From Candidatus Polarisedimenticola svalbardensis (GTDB lineage: Bacteria; Acidobacteriota; Polarisedimenticolia; Polarisedimenticolales; Polarisedimenticolaceae), in contig JACXWD010000029.1 in NCBI GenBank assembly GCA_014764515.1, forward strand, positions 1 to 38,176: a DNA stretch of 38,176 nucleotides, read 5' to 3'. This document shows positions 1-7,142 of this stretch, in pieces (positions within the stretch are counted from its first letter, which is position 1; each line of letters starts with the position of its first letter). The position numbers were made by a program, and so were the translations under genes. Under the pieces are notes generated by a model. It saw only the letters and a program-made list of their open reading frames with translations. It did no database searches and was not told the origin of the DNA.

Positions 1-1579
1 GGTACCAGTGGTTGATGCCGGCGCCGATGATGATGGTGCACTTGCCGCCGGTATGCTCGGCGGTGGACGCCCATTCCCGGGCGAACTGGATCAGATCCTT
101 GCGGGACAGGCCGGTGTATTTCTCCTGCCAGGCTGGTGTGTACGGAGCATCTTCGTCATCGTACGATTCCGGGAATTCCCCCGGCAGTCCTCGGTTGACG
201 CCGTACTGGGACATGAGCAGGTCGTAGATCGTCACTACCCGGACTGTTGAGCCGTCGGCGGTGGTCAGTTTCCGGGCAGGCACGGCACGGGCAACCGGCC
301 GGGCTTCTCCGAAATCGTCGAATTCCACCATCGGTGTTTCGTCGGCGTTGTCCAGGAAGGTCAGCACCGGATCGATTGCCGAACCGTCGGTTGCGTCTTC
401 CAGCTTCAGGTTCCAATGACCCTTTTCCTTGTCCGCCCAGCGGGAGCCGGATGAGCCGCCGGGGACCTTGGGCCGGTTCTCGTTCTGGTCCCAGAACAGG
501 AACTTCCATTCACCGTTTTCGATGTCGCCGAACCGGGACAACCGATTGGCCCGGAGCATCTGCCCGGGGCGCAGCTTGCCGTCCTTCTCCACCAGCTCAA
601 CCAAATGGGGCGCATCGGAGAACTGCTTGACGTAATCGATGAACGCCGGTGTCTTGCGGTCGTGGTGGAACTCCTTGAGGATGACGTGGTTCACCGACAT
701 CCACCAGGCTCCGTCCTGGCCGGCGTTGACGTTCAACCAGGTGTCGGCGTACTTGGCGACCTGGTTGAAGTCCGGCGAGAAGACGTACATCTTCGTGCCG
801 TTGTGCCTCGCCTCGGCGGCGAAATGGCAGTCGGGGGTCCGGGTCATGTTCAGGTTGGAACCCATAACCGCCAGCAGCTTGGCGTTGAACCAGTCGGCGG
901 ATTCGTTGACATCGGTCTGCTCGCCCCAGGTCTCAGGCGATGCGGAAGGCAGATCGCAATACCAGTCGTAGAACGACAGGGCGATGCCGCCCATGAGCTG
1001 CAGCATGCGTGCGCCTGCGGCGTAGCTGATCATCGACATGGCGGGGATCGGCGAGAAACCGGCGATGCGGTCCGGGCCGTGCTTCTTGATGGTATGGATG
1101 CAGGAGGCGGAAATGATATCCAGGACTTCGTCCCAGGTTGCCCGTCTGAAGCCGCCTTTACCCCGGGCTCGCTGCCATCTGGCGCGGGTCGCTTCGTCGC
1201 TGACCATAGAGGTCCAGGCCTCTACCGGGTCTTCATGTTTCGCCCGGGCTTCCCGCCACAGGTCCACCAACGCTCCGCGGATGTACGGATACTTCACCCG
1301 CAGCGGGCTGTACAGGTACCAGGAGTAAGAGATCCCGCGTTGGCAACCGCGAGGTTCGTACGGCGGGAGCTTGGGGTCGATCTCAGGGTAATCCAGACCC
1401 TGCATCTCCCAGGTGACGATTCCGTCCTTGACATGGATCTGCCAGGTACAACCGCCGGTGCAATTCACGCCGTGGGTGCTGCGTACGATCTTGTCGTACT
1501 GCCAGCGGTTGCGATAGAACTCTTCCCAGGCCCGTGAGCTCGGGTCCACCGTATCCTTGATCCAGGGGTTCTTTCCCAT
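1..1579 (-). CDS. narG: Nitrate reductase alpha subunit NarG (or NxrA), N-terminal part
   Basis: Large molybdopterin (Mo-bisMGD) catalytic subunit that reduces nitrate to nitrite or, in the closely related NxrA enzymes, oxidises nitrite. The frame is open from ATG at 1579 to the window edge, giving about 526 of the usual ~1,200 residues. The NarG-type [4Fe-4S] site is visible: His36 in HGVNCTGGC, with Cys40, Cys44 and Cys79 (spacing HxxxCxxxC, then 34 residues, then C). The segment [10 protein letters not shown] near residue 202 carries the Asp expected to bind molybdenum, and SPIPAMSM and WGEQTD match the family. No twin-arginine signal is seen, so the protein should face the cytoplasm. It starts 4 bp after the cytochrome c gene (1584-2432), so both are in one operon; narHJI-like genes should follow beyond the edge. 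Family assignment is very sure; Nar versus Nxr is open. Confidence 0.95.
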   Translation of the reverse strand, partial: MGKNPWIKDTVDPSSRAWEEFYRNRWQYDKIVRSTHGVNCTGGCTWQIHVKDGIVTWEMQGLDYPEIDPKLPPYEPRGCQRGISYSWYLYSPLRVKYPYIRGALVDLWREARAKHEDPVEAWTSMVSDEATRARWQRARGKGGFRRATWDEVLDIISASCIHTIKKHGPDRIAGFSPIPAMSMISYAAGARMLQLMGGIALSFYDWYCDLPSASPETWGEQTDVNESADWFNAKLLAVMGSNLNMTRTPDCHFAAEARHNGTKMYVFSPDFNQVAKYADTWLNVNAGQDGAWWMSVNHVILKEFHHDRKTPAFIDYVKQFSDAPHLVELVEKDGKLRPGQMLRANRLSRFGDIENGEWKFLFWDQNENRPKVPGGSSGSRWADKEKGHWNLKLEDATDGSAIDPVLTFLDNADETPMVEFDDFGEARPVARAVPARKLTTADGSTVRVVTIYDLLMSQYGVNRGLPGEFPESYDDEDAPYTPAWQEKYTGLSRKDLIQFAREWASTAEHTGGKCTIIIGAGINHWY

Positions 1580-1583
1580 TCAT

Positions 1584-2432
1584 TCAGCCTTTCACGCGTT
1601 CGACGCTTTTTCGGACCATCTCCCCGCGCACTCCGCGGAAGCGGTTTTTCCATACACCGTCGAAGATCATCAGGACTGCAGCGGTGCCTGCGATGCCGAG
1701 TAGAACGAAGATCAAAGTGGAAGCCTGGCTGCTCTCCTGGGGGTCCTTGGCCAGCTCGCCGAAGTACGCTGCCAGCGGCAGGATCTCTTCATCCGCTTCA
1801 AGGGGATGGTCTCCGTAAACGGCGCCCATGGTGGTGGTGGCCGGCGCCGTCAGCCAGGTCACCAGCCCCTTGCGGCCGTTGAGCCGTTCGAAGACCTGGT
1901 TCAGGTCCGGCCCCAGACCGCCGCCGGCCAGAACACCGATACCGTTCACCGAATGGCAGGACACGCAGGGCGCCCCGCCGGCAGCCAGCCGGATTTTTCC
2001 AAGGAACAGGTCCCGCCCCCTGCGGATGTCCTCTTTGGTAAACGGCCGGTCACTGACCTGCACACCGGCAAACTGGGATTTTTCGAGAACCGACTCCGCT
2101 TCGATCAGGTCCAGCAGCGTCCTGGCCCGATCCATGGTCATCCCGGGAACGGTGGGCATGATTACGCCCCGGGCTTCCTCTTTCAGCTTGAGGGCGTAGG
2201 CGTCGCCACTGGCCAGCATGGACTGGGGGTCGGCGATGAACCGGACCAGCCAGGCCCGCTCCTTGCGCTCATGAACATCTTTGAGATCCGGCCCGACAAT
2301 GCGGCCGCCGCCGATGGTGTGGCAGCTGATGCACAGCTTCTTGAACTCATCGGCAGGCGCCTGGGCGTCGGCGTTACCGGATCCGGCCAGTCCGGTCAGC
2401 AGCAAAATTACGACGGCAAGTGGTGCTCTCAT
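1584..2432 (-). CDS. Membrane-anchored diheme cytochrome c (NarC-like)
   Basis: 282-residue electron-transfer protein with two c-type heme sites, CISCH (Cys34, Cys37, His38) and CVSCH (Cys156, Cys159, His160). Met92 or Met98, and Met202, are possible axial ligands. Residues 1-23 form a cleavable-type signal peptide, so the hemes lie in the periplasm. A C-terminal helix at about 239-258 followed by a basic tail anchors the protein in the inner membrane. I chose ATG at 2432 because GGAGAGGG lies 5 nt upstream and the signal peptide begins there; the frame is open for 33 more codons upstream, but these add a non-secretory leader. It ends 4 bp before narG. Diheme c genes leading nar operons are known from Thermus (narC), and a cytochrome c gene precedes nxrA in Nitrobacter, so it probably exchanges electrons with the narG complex. 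Confidence 0.9.
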   Translation of the reverse strand: MRAPLAVVILLLTGLAGSGNADAQAPADEFKKLCISCHTIGGGRIVGPDLKDVHERKERAWLVRFIADPQSMLASGDAYALKLKEEARGVIMPTVPGMTMDRARTLLDLIEAESVLEKSQFAGVQVSDRPFTKEDIRRGRDLFLGKIRLAAGGAPCVSCHSVNGIGVLAGGGLGPDLNQVFERLNGRKGLVTWLTAPATTTMGAVYGDHPLEADEEILPLAAYFGELAKDPQESSQASTLIFVLLGIAGTAAVLMIFDGVWKNRFRGVRGEMVRKSVERVKG

Positions 2433-2436
2433 CGAT

Positions 2437-2458
2437 ACCCTCTCCGATTGCAGAGGGT
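2437..2458 (-). promoter_or_regulatory. Hairpin masking the ribosome-binding site of the cytochrome c gene
   Basis: On the minus strand ACCCTCT, an 8-nt loop and AGAGGGT form a perfect 7-bp stem. The 3' arm contains most of the GGAGAGGG ribosome-binding site, which ends 5 nt before the ATG at 2432. Folding would block initiation; relief would need melting, a protein or a transcript that starts inside the left arm. Sequence is direct; the control role is inferred. Confidence 0.45.
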
Positions 2459-2465
2459 TATCCAG

Positions 2466-2481
2466 TGAAAGATCCGTGCCA
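2466..2481 (-). promoter_or_regulatory. Weak sigma54-like promoter candidate for the nar operon
   Basis: TGGCACGGATCTTTCA on the minus strand matches the -24 box TGGCAC perfectly with the right spacing to the -12 box, but the -12 element reads TTTC instead of TTGC, losing the G of the near-invariant GC. The start of transcription would be near 2455, about 22 nt before the cytochrome ATG. Support is indirect: an NtrC-type sigma54 activator is encoded just upstream. Low confidence because of the mismatch. Confidence 0.25.
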
Positions 2482-2645
2482 ACCAATGATGATCGAATCA
2501 GAATCTGCTGGAGTGCCCCCCCGCTCAGCACTTTAGAAGCGAACAGTATCCGAGGGTGAGCCGTGGTGCAGCTTCAAACTGCATACTGCTGGAGACAGTT
2601 CCGGTGATTGAACTTCCACGGACCTCAGGCGGGACGGACCTTTAC

Positions 2646-2670
2646 GGCCTGCATACCCGTGTATGCGGCC
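2646..2670. promoter_or_regulatory. 25-bp dyad upstream of the nar operon
   Basis: GGCC, T, GCATAC, four-base centre, GTATGC, GGCC: a 10-bp inverted repeat interrupted by one unpaired base. It lies about 215-240 bp before the cytochrome ATG, a usual distance for an upstream activator site of an NtrC-family protein. No U-run follows on either strand, so it is not a normal terminator. Role is inferred. Confidence 0.35.
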
Positions 2671-2707
2671 CCAACCAGCCATAATGCACAATCTTTGTAG
2701 GAATGGG

Positions 2708-2750
2708 GTTTCGGGGACAGGCACGTAACTAGGGTTTGGGGGACACCCTT
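2708..2750 (+). repeat. Left terminal inverted repeat of the 316-bp element
   Basis: 43 bp, starting GTTTCGGGGACAGGCAC and ending GGACACCCTT; pairs with 2981-3023 with four mismatches. Confidence 0.8.
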
Positions 2751-2823
2751 AGAGACGGGACCACCTGTGCCATGGTGATCGAATACGGCCTCACAGCCCC
2801 ATTCAACCTCCTCTTATTATTAA

Positions 2824-2896
2824 CCGTCATGAAGTGACGATTTGAAAACAGTCCCGCGTAAGCGGGACCGTTTTTTAAATCGTCGCTTCAAGACGG
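2824..2896. terminator. Long hairpin with terminator-like core inside the element
   Basis: The outer stem pairs 2824-2843 with 2877-2896 (18 of 20 positions). The inner stem GTCCCGC, loop GTAA, GCGGGAC (2851-2868) is followed by CGTTTTTT on the plus strand and by TGTTTTC on the minus strand. It could stop transcription in both directions, in particular read-through from the kinase/activator operon into the nar operon. No other terminator was found after the activator gene. Confidence 0.55.
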
Positions 2897-2980
2897 TTGC
2901 ACAAGGGCGCTGCAATCGAAGAGGAGGGGGATGCTTAATGCGAGCAGGTTCAATCAGCTGACGTACTGCTCGGGTGATCT

Positions 2981-3023
2981 AAGGGTGTCCCCAAAACCCG
3001 GGTTATGTGCCTGTCCCCGAAAC
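2981..3023 (-). repeat. Right terminal inverted repeat of the 316-bp element
   Basis: 43 bp, inverted copy of 2708-2750 with 39 identical positions; its outer end is 8 bp from the stop codon of the response-regulator gene. Confidence 0.8.
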
Positions 3024-3031
3024 TACCGAAA

Positions 3032-4423
3032 CTATTGGAACTGGTCGCGGGTCAGTTCCAGGTCTCGCATGATTCTCTGGAATGCGGCACGGGTCAGACC
3101 GCAGCGTTCGGCGGCATGGGTGACGTTGCCTTTTGTTGCGGTGAGGGCCCGCTCAATGAACAAGGTGCGGAACCGGCGCAGCGCTTCCTGTTTACCCTGC
3201 TCATAGTTCACCCCCTCCGCTTCCATTCCGCCCCAGGGTCCCCGGTCCTCTCCCAGGCCGAGATGGGTAGCCTGGATCTCCTTGCCCCGGGACAGGATCA
3301 GTGCCCTCTGGATACAGTTCTCCAGCTCCCGCACATTCCCCGGCCATTTGTGACCGGTCAACTCCGCCAGGGCGCCGGATGAGAACCCCGGACAGTTCCC
3401 CTGATCCAGGCCGACCTCCCGGGCGTACAGCACCAGAAAGTGGGTGGCCAGAGGCACGATATCGGCAGGACGGTTCCGGAGGGGCGGGATATCGATGGTA
3501 ACCACCTGCAAGCGGTAGTACAGGTCCTCCCTGAATTCCCCGGCGGCGATTTTCTTCCGCAGACTGCGGTTGGTGGCGGCCACCAGCCTGAAATCAACCG
3601 GTTTCTGGGCGGTTGTTCCCAGGGGGATGACGGTCCTCTCCTGGAGCACCCGCAGCAATTTGCCCTGGAAGGCGGTGGACATCAGTCCGATCTCGTCCAG
3701 GAACACCGTCCCGCCACCGGCCCTGGCGAAGATCCCCTCACGTCTGTTCTCCGCACCGGTGAACGCGCCTTTGACATGTCCGAACAGCTCCGACTCCAGC
3801 AGCGTGTCCGGCAGGGCGGCGGAGTTCACCGCCAGGAAGGAGCGGTCCGCGTTTTTGCCCCGGTCATGGATCGCCCTGGCGATCAGTTCCTTGCCGGTGC
3901 CGCTCTCGCCACGGATCAAAACCGGCATGGAGGTCGGCGCCACCTGGTCTACCAGATCCAGGACCGCCTGCATGGCCGGATCGTCGGCAATGATACGGGG
4001 CGTCCCCTCTCTCGCCCCGGCCATCCCCCGGATCTGCTCCGCCACCAGCGCCTCGTCTCCATTACGCTGCACTTCGGTCAGGATCTCTTCATTGTCGAAC
4101 GGCTTGGTGATGAAATTGGCAGCGCCCTGGCGCATCGCCTCCACCGCCAGTTCGATGGTGCCATAACCGGTGATCAGCACGACCCGCACATCCGGGTGCA
4201 TCCGCCGGGTCTCCCGCAACAGCTCCATGCCGGAGATCCCTTTCATGCTGACGTCGCTGAGCATCAGGTGGGGGGACCAGCCCCGCAGAGTCTCAAGGGC
4301 CGCTTCTCCGCTCTCGGCATCCCGGACCTCCGCCCCGGTGGACTCCACCAACAGGCAAAGACCGCGCCGGACGTCGTCTTCGTCGTCAACGACCAGGACC
4401 CTGAGTTCTGCCGACTCACTCAT
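3032..4423 (-). CDS. NtrC-family sigma54-dependent response regulator
   Basis: 463 residues in the standard three-part layout. The receiver domain (about 8-120) has acidic residues VVDDED, phospho-acceptor Asp57 in SDVSM and Lys107 in TKP. The AAA+ domain (about 143-375) has Walker A GESGTGKE (172-179), the sigma54-contacting GAFTGA loop (219-224), and Walker B VFLDE (240-244). The C-terminal Fis-type helix-turn-helix lies at about 425-460 (THAAERCGLTRAAFQRIM). With all motifs intact it should activate sigma54 promoters when phosphorylated by the adjoining kinase. Its ATG at 4423 overlaps the kinase stop by 4 nt (ATGA), so translation is coupled. The nar operon lies just downstream on the same strand across the 316-bp element and is the most likely target, though that is inference from position. 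Confidence 0.95.
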   Translation of the reverse strand: MSESAELRVLVVDDEDDVRRGLCLLVESTGAEVRDAESGEAALETLRGWSPHLMLSDVSMKGISGMELLRETRRMHPDVRVVLITGYGTIELAVEAMRQGAANFITKPFDNEEILTEVQRNGDEALVAEQIRGMAGAREGTPRIIADDPAMQAVLDLVDQVAPTSMPVLIRGESGTGKELIARAIHDRGKNADRSFLAVNSAALPDTLLESELFGHVKGAFTGAENRREGIFARAGGGTVFLDEIGLMSTAFQGKLLRVLQERTVIPLGTTAQKPVDFRLVAATNRSLRKKIAAGEFREDLYYRLQVVTIDIPPLRNRPADIVPLATHFLVLYAREVGLDQGNCPGFSSGALAELTGHKWPGNVRELENCIQRALILSRGKEIQATHLGLGEDRGPWGGMEAEGVNYEQGKQEALRRFRTLFIERALTATKGNVTHAAERCGLTRAAFQRIMRDLELTRDQFQ

Positions 4424-6558
4424 GAGCGATCCTCCCCGGACCGGGGGAGCCGGATTGTGAATTCCGCCCCGCCTTCTGCCCTGTTCACGACGGAGATTCT
4501 ACCGCCATGGGCCTCCACAATCCTGCGAGTTGTCGGCAGCCCCAGACCGGTGCCTTCTCCCGGCGGCTTGGTGGTGAAGAAAGGATCGAAAATACGATCT
4601 ACCAGGTCGGCGTCGATTCCAGGCCCGCTATCTTCCACCCGTATAATCCGATCGTCGTTCTCGTCGTCCACCGAAACCCGAACCTGTCCGTTGGGGTTAC
4701 CGCTTCCTACCGCCTGAATCCCGTTCATGACCAGGTTCACCAACGCCTGCCGCAGTTGCAGTTCGTCCCCGCGGATGAAGCCATCCTGAACCGAATCGTC
4801 GTATTCCAGGGATACCTTTCCCCGGTCGGCGATCGGCCCCAGCATCTGGACTACATCGTTGACCAGGTCCCGAACCTCGAAATCCTCGTACTCGGAAGTG
4901 GACGCCGTCGCCATGTCCAGAAGAGACCGAATCGCCCGCTTGCATGTGGCGGTGTTGCGGTGGACTACCTCGGCATGGCCGTGGAGCTCCGATCCCGCGT
5001 CCAGTCCGGCAAGCAGCATCTGGGTGAACATGGATATGGCCGCCAGGGGATTGTTCATTTCGTGGGCCATCACCGCCGCTACCTCGCCCAGGACCGAGAG
5101 GCGCTCCTGGTGAGCTTCCTGGGAAGCGCGCAGCATCCGTTCGGTGACGTCCCGACTTACGAAAACACGGCCGGCCTCGTTCCCTTCCGTATCGTGTAGG
5201 GATGTAGCCCGGATCTCGTACGACCGGGCGCCGATGGCCACTTCACAGTTCTGGGCCGGCCGGCGGTAATCCTGGATGCATTCCAGGCAGTTCCTGCCGC
5301 CTCGATCTTCCTGGCCACAATCCCGGGTGCCGGCGGAGCGGCCGGCAGCGGACATCTCGTCCAGCACGATCCGAGCCGCAGTGTTGGCCAGCAGGACCTC
5401 TCCGTCCCGGTCCAGGATGAACAGCCCATCCTTCATGGAATGAATGACCGTGTTGAGCCGGTCCCGTTCCAGACGTATATCCGCTTCCCGGCGGGTCAGA
5501 TCATCCGCCGCCTTGGATAGGCTGAGGGTACGCTCTTCTACCGCAGCCGCCATGACGTCGAACGCATGAGACAGGTGCCCGACCTCATCGTCGGAGCGAT
5601 AGCCGACCCGGGCCGAAAAATCGCCCCCGGCGATCTTCCGGGCTGCCCCTTCCAGCAGGGCAAGAGGTTTCAGCAGAAACTGCCGGGACGGCAGCAACAG
5701 AAGAAGAGCCAGCAACACGAGGGCCAGCCCCAGGTAGATGAACTTCCAGACCAGGGTGCGGACCGGTTCCAACTGGGCTCGGCGGTCTATGGCTACTTCC
5801 ACGATCCAGCCGGTCCGGACATTCGGTTCCCGAAACGACATCCAGTCTTCGGCATTCTCCGATGCGGCTGCTTCCGAGCCTGCCGGGTCCTCCTGGGGGT
5901 ACAACGCCATCCGGAACCCGTCGGGAACCGCCAGGTCGATGTGCATCCCTTCAAGAGCCGAGCCGGAAAACCCCCGGCCAACTCTTTTCGCCCAGACATC
6001 GGCACGGACCACCAACTGCAGGTACCCGAGGCTCTTTTCTCCTTCGATGGCGTGTACCGGTGTGGACAGGATGAAACGTGGGTAGGGATAGGAGTGGTCC
6101 GGCGGGGTCAACGGTCCATACCAGAACCGGTCCCTGTGAAAGGTTAACGGCGGTTGGGCCTCGGTTGAGTAGGCCTGCACCAGCACCTGCCCTGCGCTGT
6201 CCACGAGAGCGGCATCGGTGAATTCATCCACCAGTGGGAGCTTGTTCGTCTGCAGATGGCGGACCAGCTCAGCCGCCGCATCGTCCGCACCGTCCAGCAG
6301 CCGCTCCAGCTGCAGCCGGATATGGCCGTCGGATGCGAAGTCCTCCACTCGCCGTCCCAGGAGTTCCAGATCCTTGTCCAGCACCAGATCGGTGTTGGCG
6401 GCCCGCTCGGTCAGGCGGACGCGGATCTGGTTTTCCATGGCGTCCCGGGCAGTGGTCAGGACGATATAGCCGCCGAAACCGAACGCAACGGTGCAGAGGA
6501 AGGCGAAGGTCAACGGCAACTTGTACCGTACCGGTATCAGTGAGAGTGGGTCACGCAT
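4420..6558 (-). CDS. Membrane sensor histidine kinase with periplasmic sensor, HAMP and Cys-rich PAS
   Basis: 712 residues. First membrane helix about 13-34, periplasmic sensing region about 37-268, second helix about 271-290, HAMP about 291-345, PAS about 365-475, HisKA with phospho-His499 in AHEMNNPL, and a C-terminal HATPase domain with NLVMNGIQA, EDSGPGID and GTGLGL motifs. The kinase partners the NtrC-type regulator whose gene overlaps by 4 nt. The PAS domain has four cysteines, Cys414, Cys424, Cys427 and Cys438 (C-x9-C-x2-C-x10-C), inserted between its first strands and its core, which could bind a metal, an iron-sulfur cluster or act as thiol switch. Two inputs are therefore likely: an external ligand through the periplasmic region and a cytoplasmic redox cue through PAS. 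The nar genes nearby make a nitrate/nitrite or oxygen cue plausible, but no ligand motif is clear. Confidence 0.93.
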   Translation of the reverse strand: MRDPLSLIPVRYKLPLTFAFLCTVAFGFGGYIVLTTARDAMENQIRVRLTERAANTDLVLDKDLELLGRRVEDFASDGHIRLQLERLLDGADDAAAELVRHLQTNKLPLVDEFTDAALVDSAGQVLVQAYSTEAQPPLTFHRDRFWYGPLTPPDHSYPYPRFILSTPVHAIEGEKSLGYLQLVVRADVWAKRVGRGFSGSALEGMHIDLAVPDGFRMALYPQEDPAGSEAAASENAEDWMSFREPNVRTGWIVEVAIDRRAQLEPVRTLVWKFIYLGLALVLLALLLLLPSRQFLLKPLALLEGAARKIAGGDFSARVGYRSDDEVGHLSHAFDVMAAAVEERTLSLSKAADDLTRREADIRLERDRLNTVIHSMKDGLFILDRDGEVLLANTAARIVLDEMSAAGRSAGTRDCGQEDRGGRNCLECIQDYRRPAQNCEVAIGARSYEIRATSLHDTEGNEAGRVFVSRDVTERMLRASQEAHQERLSVLGEVAAVMAHEMNNPLAAISMFTQMLLAGLDAGSELHGHAEVVHRNTATCKRAIRSLLDMATASTSEYEDFEVRDLVNDVVQMLGPIADRGKVSLEYDDSVQDGFIRGDELQLRQALVNLVMNGIQAVGSGNPNGQVRVSVDDENDDRIIRVEDSGPGIDADLVDRIFDPFFTTKPPGEGTGLGLPTTRRIVEAHGGRISVVNRAEGGAEFTIRLPRSGEDRS

Positions 6559-6589
6559 GTCGGAACAGTGTAGCCCAACACGGCCCGGT

Positions 6590-7102
6590 TCAATCTCCCG
6601 GCAGGTCCCGGAGCTTCACCCTCAACATGTCGCCGCCGCCCCAGCGACGTTGGAGTTCGGCCAGTTTTCCCTCGTAGGTCCCGATGGTCCAGCACGATTC
6701 CCGGGGCAGGTTTTCGATCGGATCCCCTTCGTCGTTCAGGGGGCAGATGTCCCGGAATTCCCGGACCGATCCGTCGTCCCGGGTCTCGGTCCAGCTCAAG
6801 GGCAGGCCCTGGGTACGACAGACGTACGGCCGGCTCTCGTAGATCAGACAGTGATTCTCATCATCCAGGAAGGCGCAGGCCCCTTCCTTGTGAGGTGTCA
6901 TCACCGACAGCAGGACCTTGTGCCGGCGGCGGATCAGCTCCGCTTCCACGTCGAACACCGACAGATCGTCCACACAGCAGTCGGCGCAACCGGCCTTGCA
7001 TTCCAGACGCTCGGCATGGATCGTTTCCAGCTTGGCCGCCTCGCCGCCCACTTCAACGTGGAAGGCGTCCAGCTCGGCCAGAATGTTGTCCCGCTCATCC
7101 AT
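6590..7102 (-). CDS. YkgJ-family cysteine-cluster protein
   Basis: 170-residue cytoplasmic protein of the UPF0153/YkgJ family, annotated as zinc- or iron-chelating cysteine cluster. Visible Cys pattern: CKAGCADCC at residues 35-43, then CAFLD, HCLIYESRPYVC and later CPLN and SCW. The RPYVCR segment is typical of the family. The biochemical role is not known for certain; some relatives may bind Fe-S clusters. ATG at 7102 is used. It is preceded by TATAAT ending 6 nt before the ATG and has no ribosome-binding site, suggesting a leaderless mRNA. The histidine kinase gene starts 31 bp after its stop on the same strand, so co-transcription is likely; whether it joins the redox signalling is unknown. 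Confidence 0.85.
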   Translation of the reverse strand: MDERDNILAELDAFHVEVGGEAAKLETIHAERLECKAGCADCCVDDLSVFDVEAELIRRRHKVLLSVMTPHKEGACAFLDDENHCLIYESRPYVCRTQGLPLSWTETRDDGSVREFRDICPLNDEGDPIENLPRESCWTIGTYEGKLAELQRRWGGGDMLRVKLRDLPGD

Positions 7103-7108
7103 GGGGTG

Positions 7109-7114
7109 ATTATA
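7109..7114 (-). promoter_or_regulatory. -10 box of a leaderless promoter for the YkgJ-like gene
   Basis: A perfect TATAAT on the minus strand, followed by six bases (CACCCC) and the ATG at 7102, so transcription would begin at about the A of the start codon. A good -35 is missing (ATGTAA at 7132-7137). GGGACCGTCCC at 7118-7128 is a short palindrome within the spacer and could be an operator. Confidence 0.45.
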
Positions 7115-7142
7115 AAGGGGGACCGTCCCGGTTACATCCTAT

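Larger units (their letters stand above)
2708..3023. mobile_element. 316-bp non-autonomous inverted-repeat element (MITE/REP-like)
   Basis: The ends are 43-bp terminal inverted repeats, 2708-2750 and 2981-3023, identical at 39 of 43 positions and containing GGGGACAGGCAC (GTGCCTGTCCCC on the other strand). Inside are nested inverted repeats: CCTCCTCTT at 2807-2815 against AAGAGGAGG at 2919-2927, and a 73-nt hairpin at 2824-2896. No ORF of transposase type is present. GTGCCTGTCCCC-type repeats are, as I recall, often found around REP-associated Y1 transposases in Acidobacteria and deltaproteobacteria; that link is memory, not shown here. No target duplication was visible. The element sits between the sigma54 activator gene and the nar operon, beginning 8 bp past the activator stop codon. 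Confidence 0.7.

Noticed and set aside
2433-2531. Upstream start (2531) for the cytochrome c gene
   Set aside because: It would put 33 residues before a good signal peptide and read through the strong ribosome-binding site at 2432.
2533-2724. 63-codon minus-strand ORF before the cytochrome gene
   Set aside because: Runs into the inverted-repeat element, has no homologous look and no ribosome-binding site.
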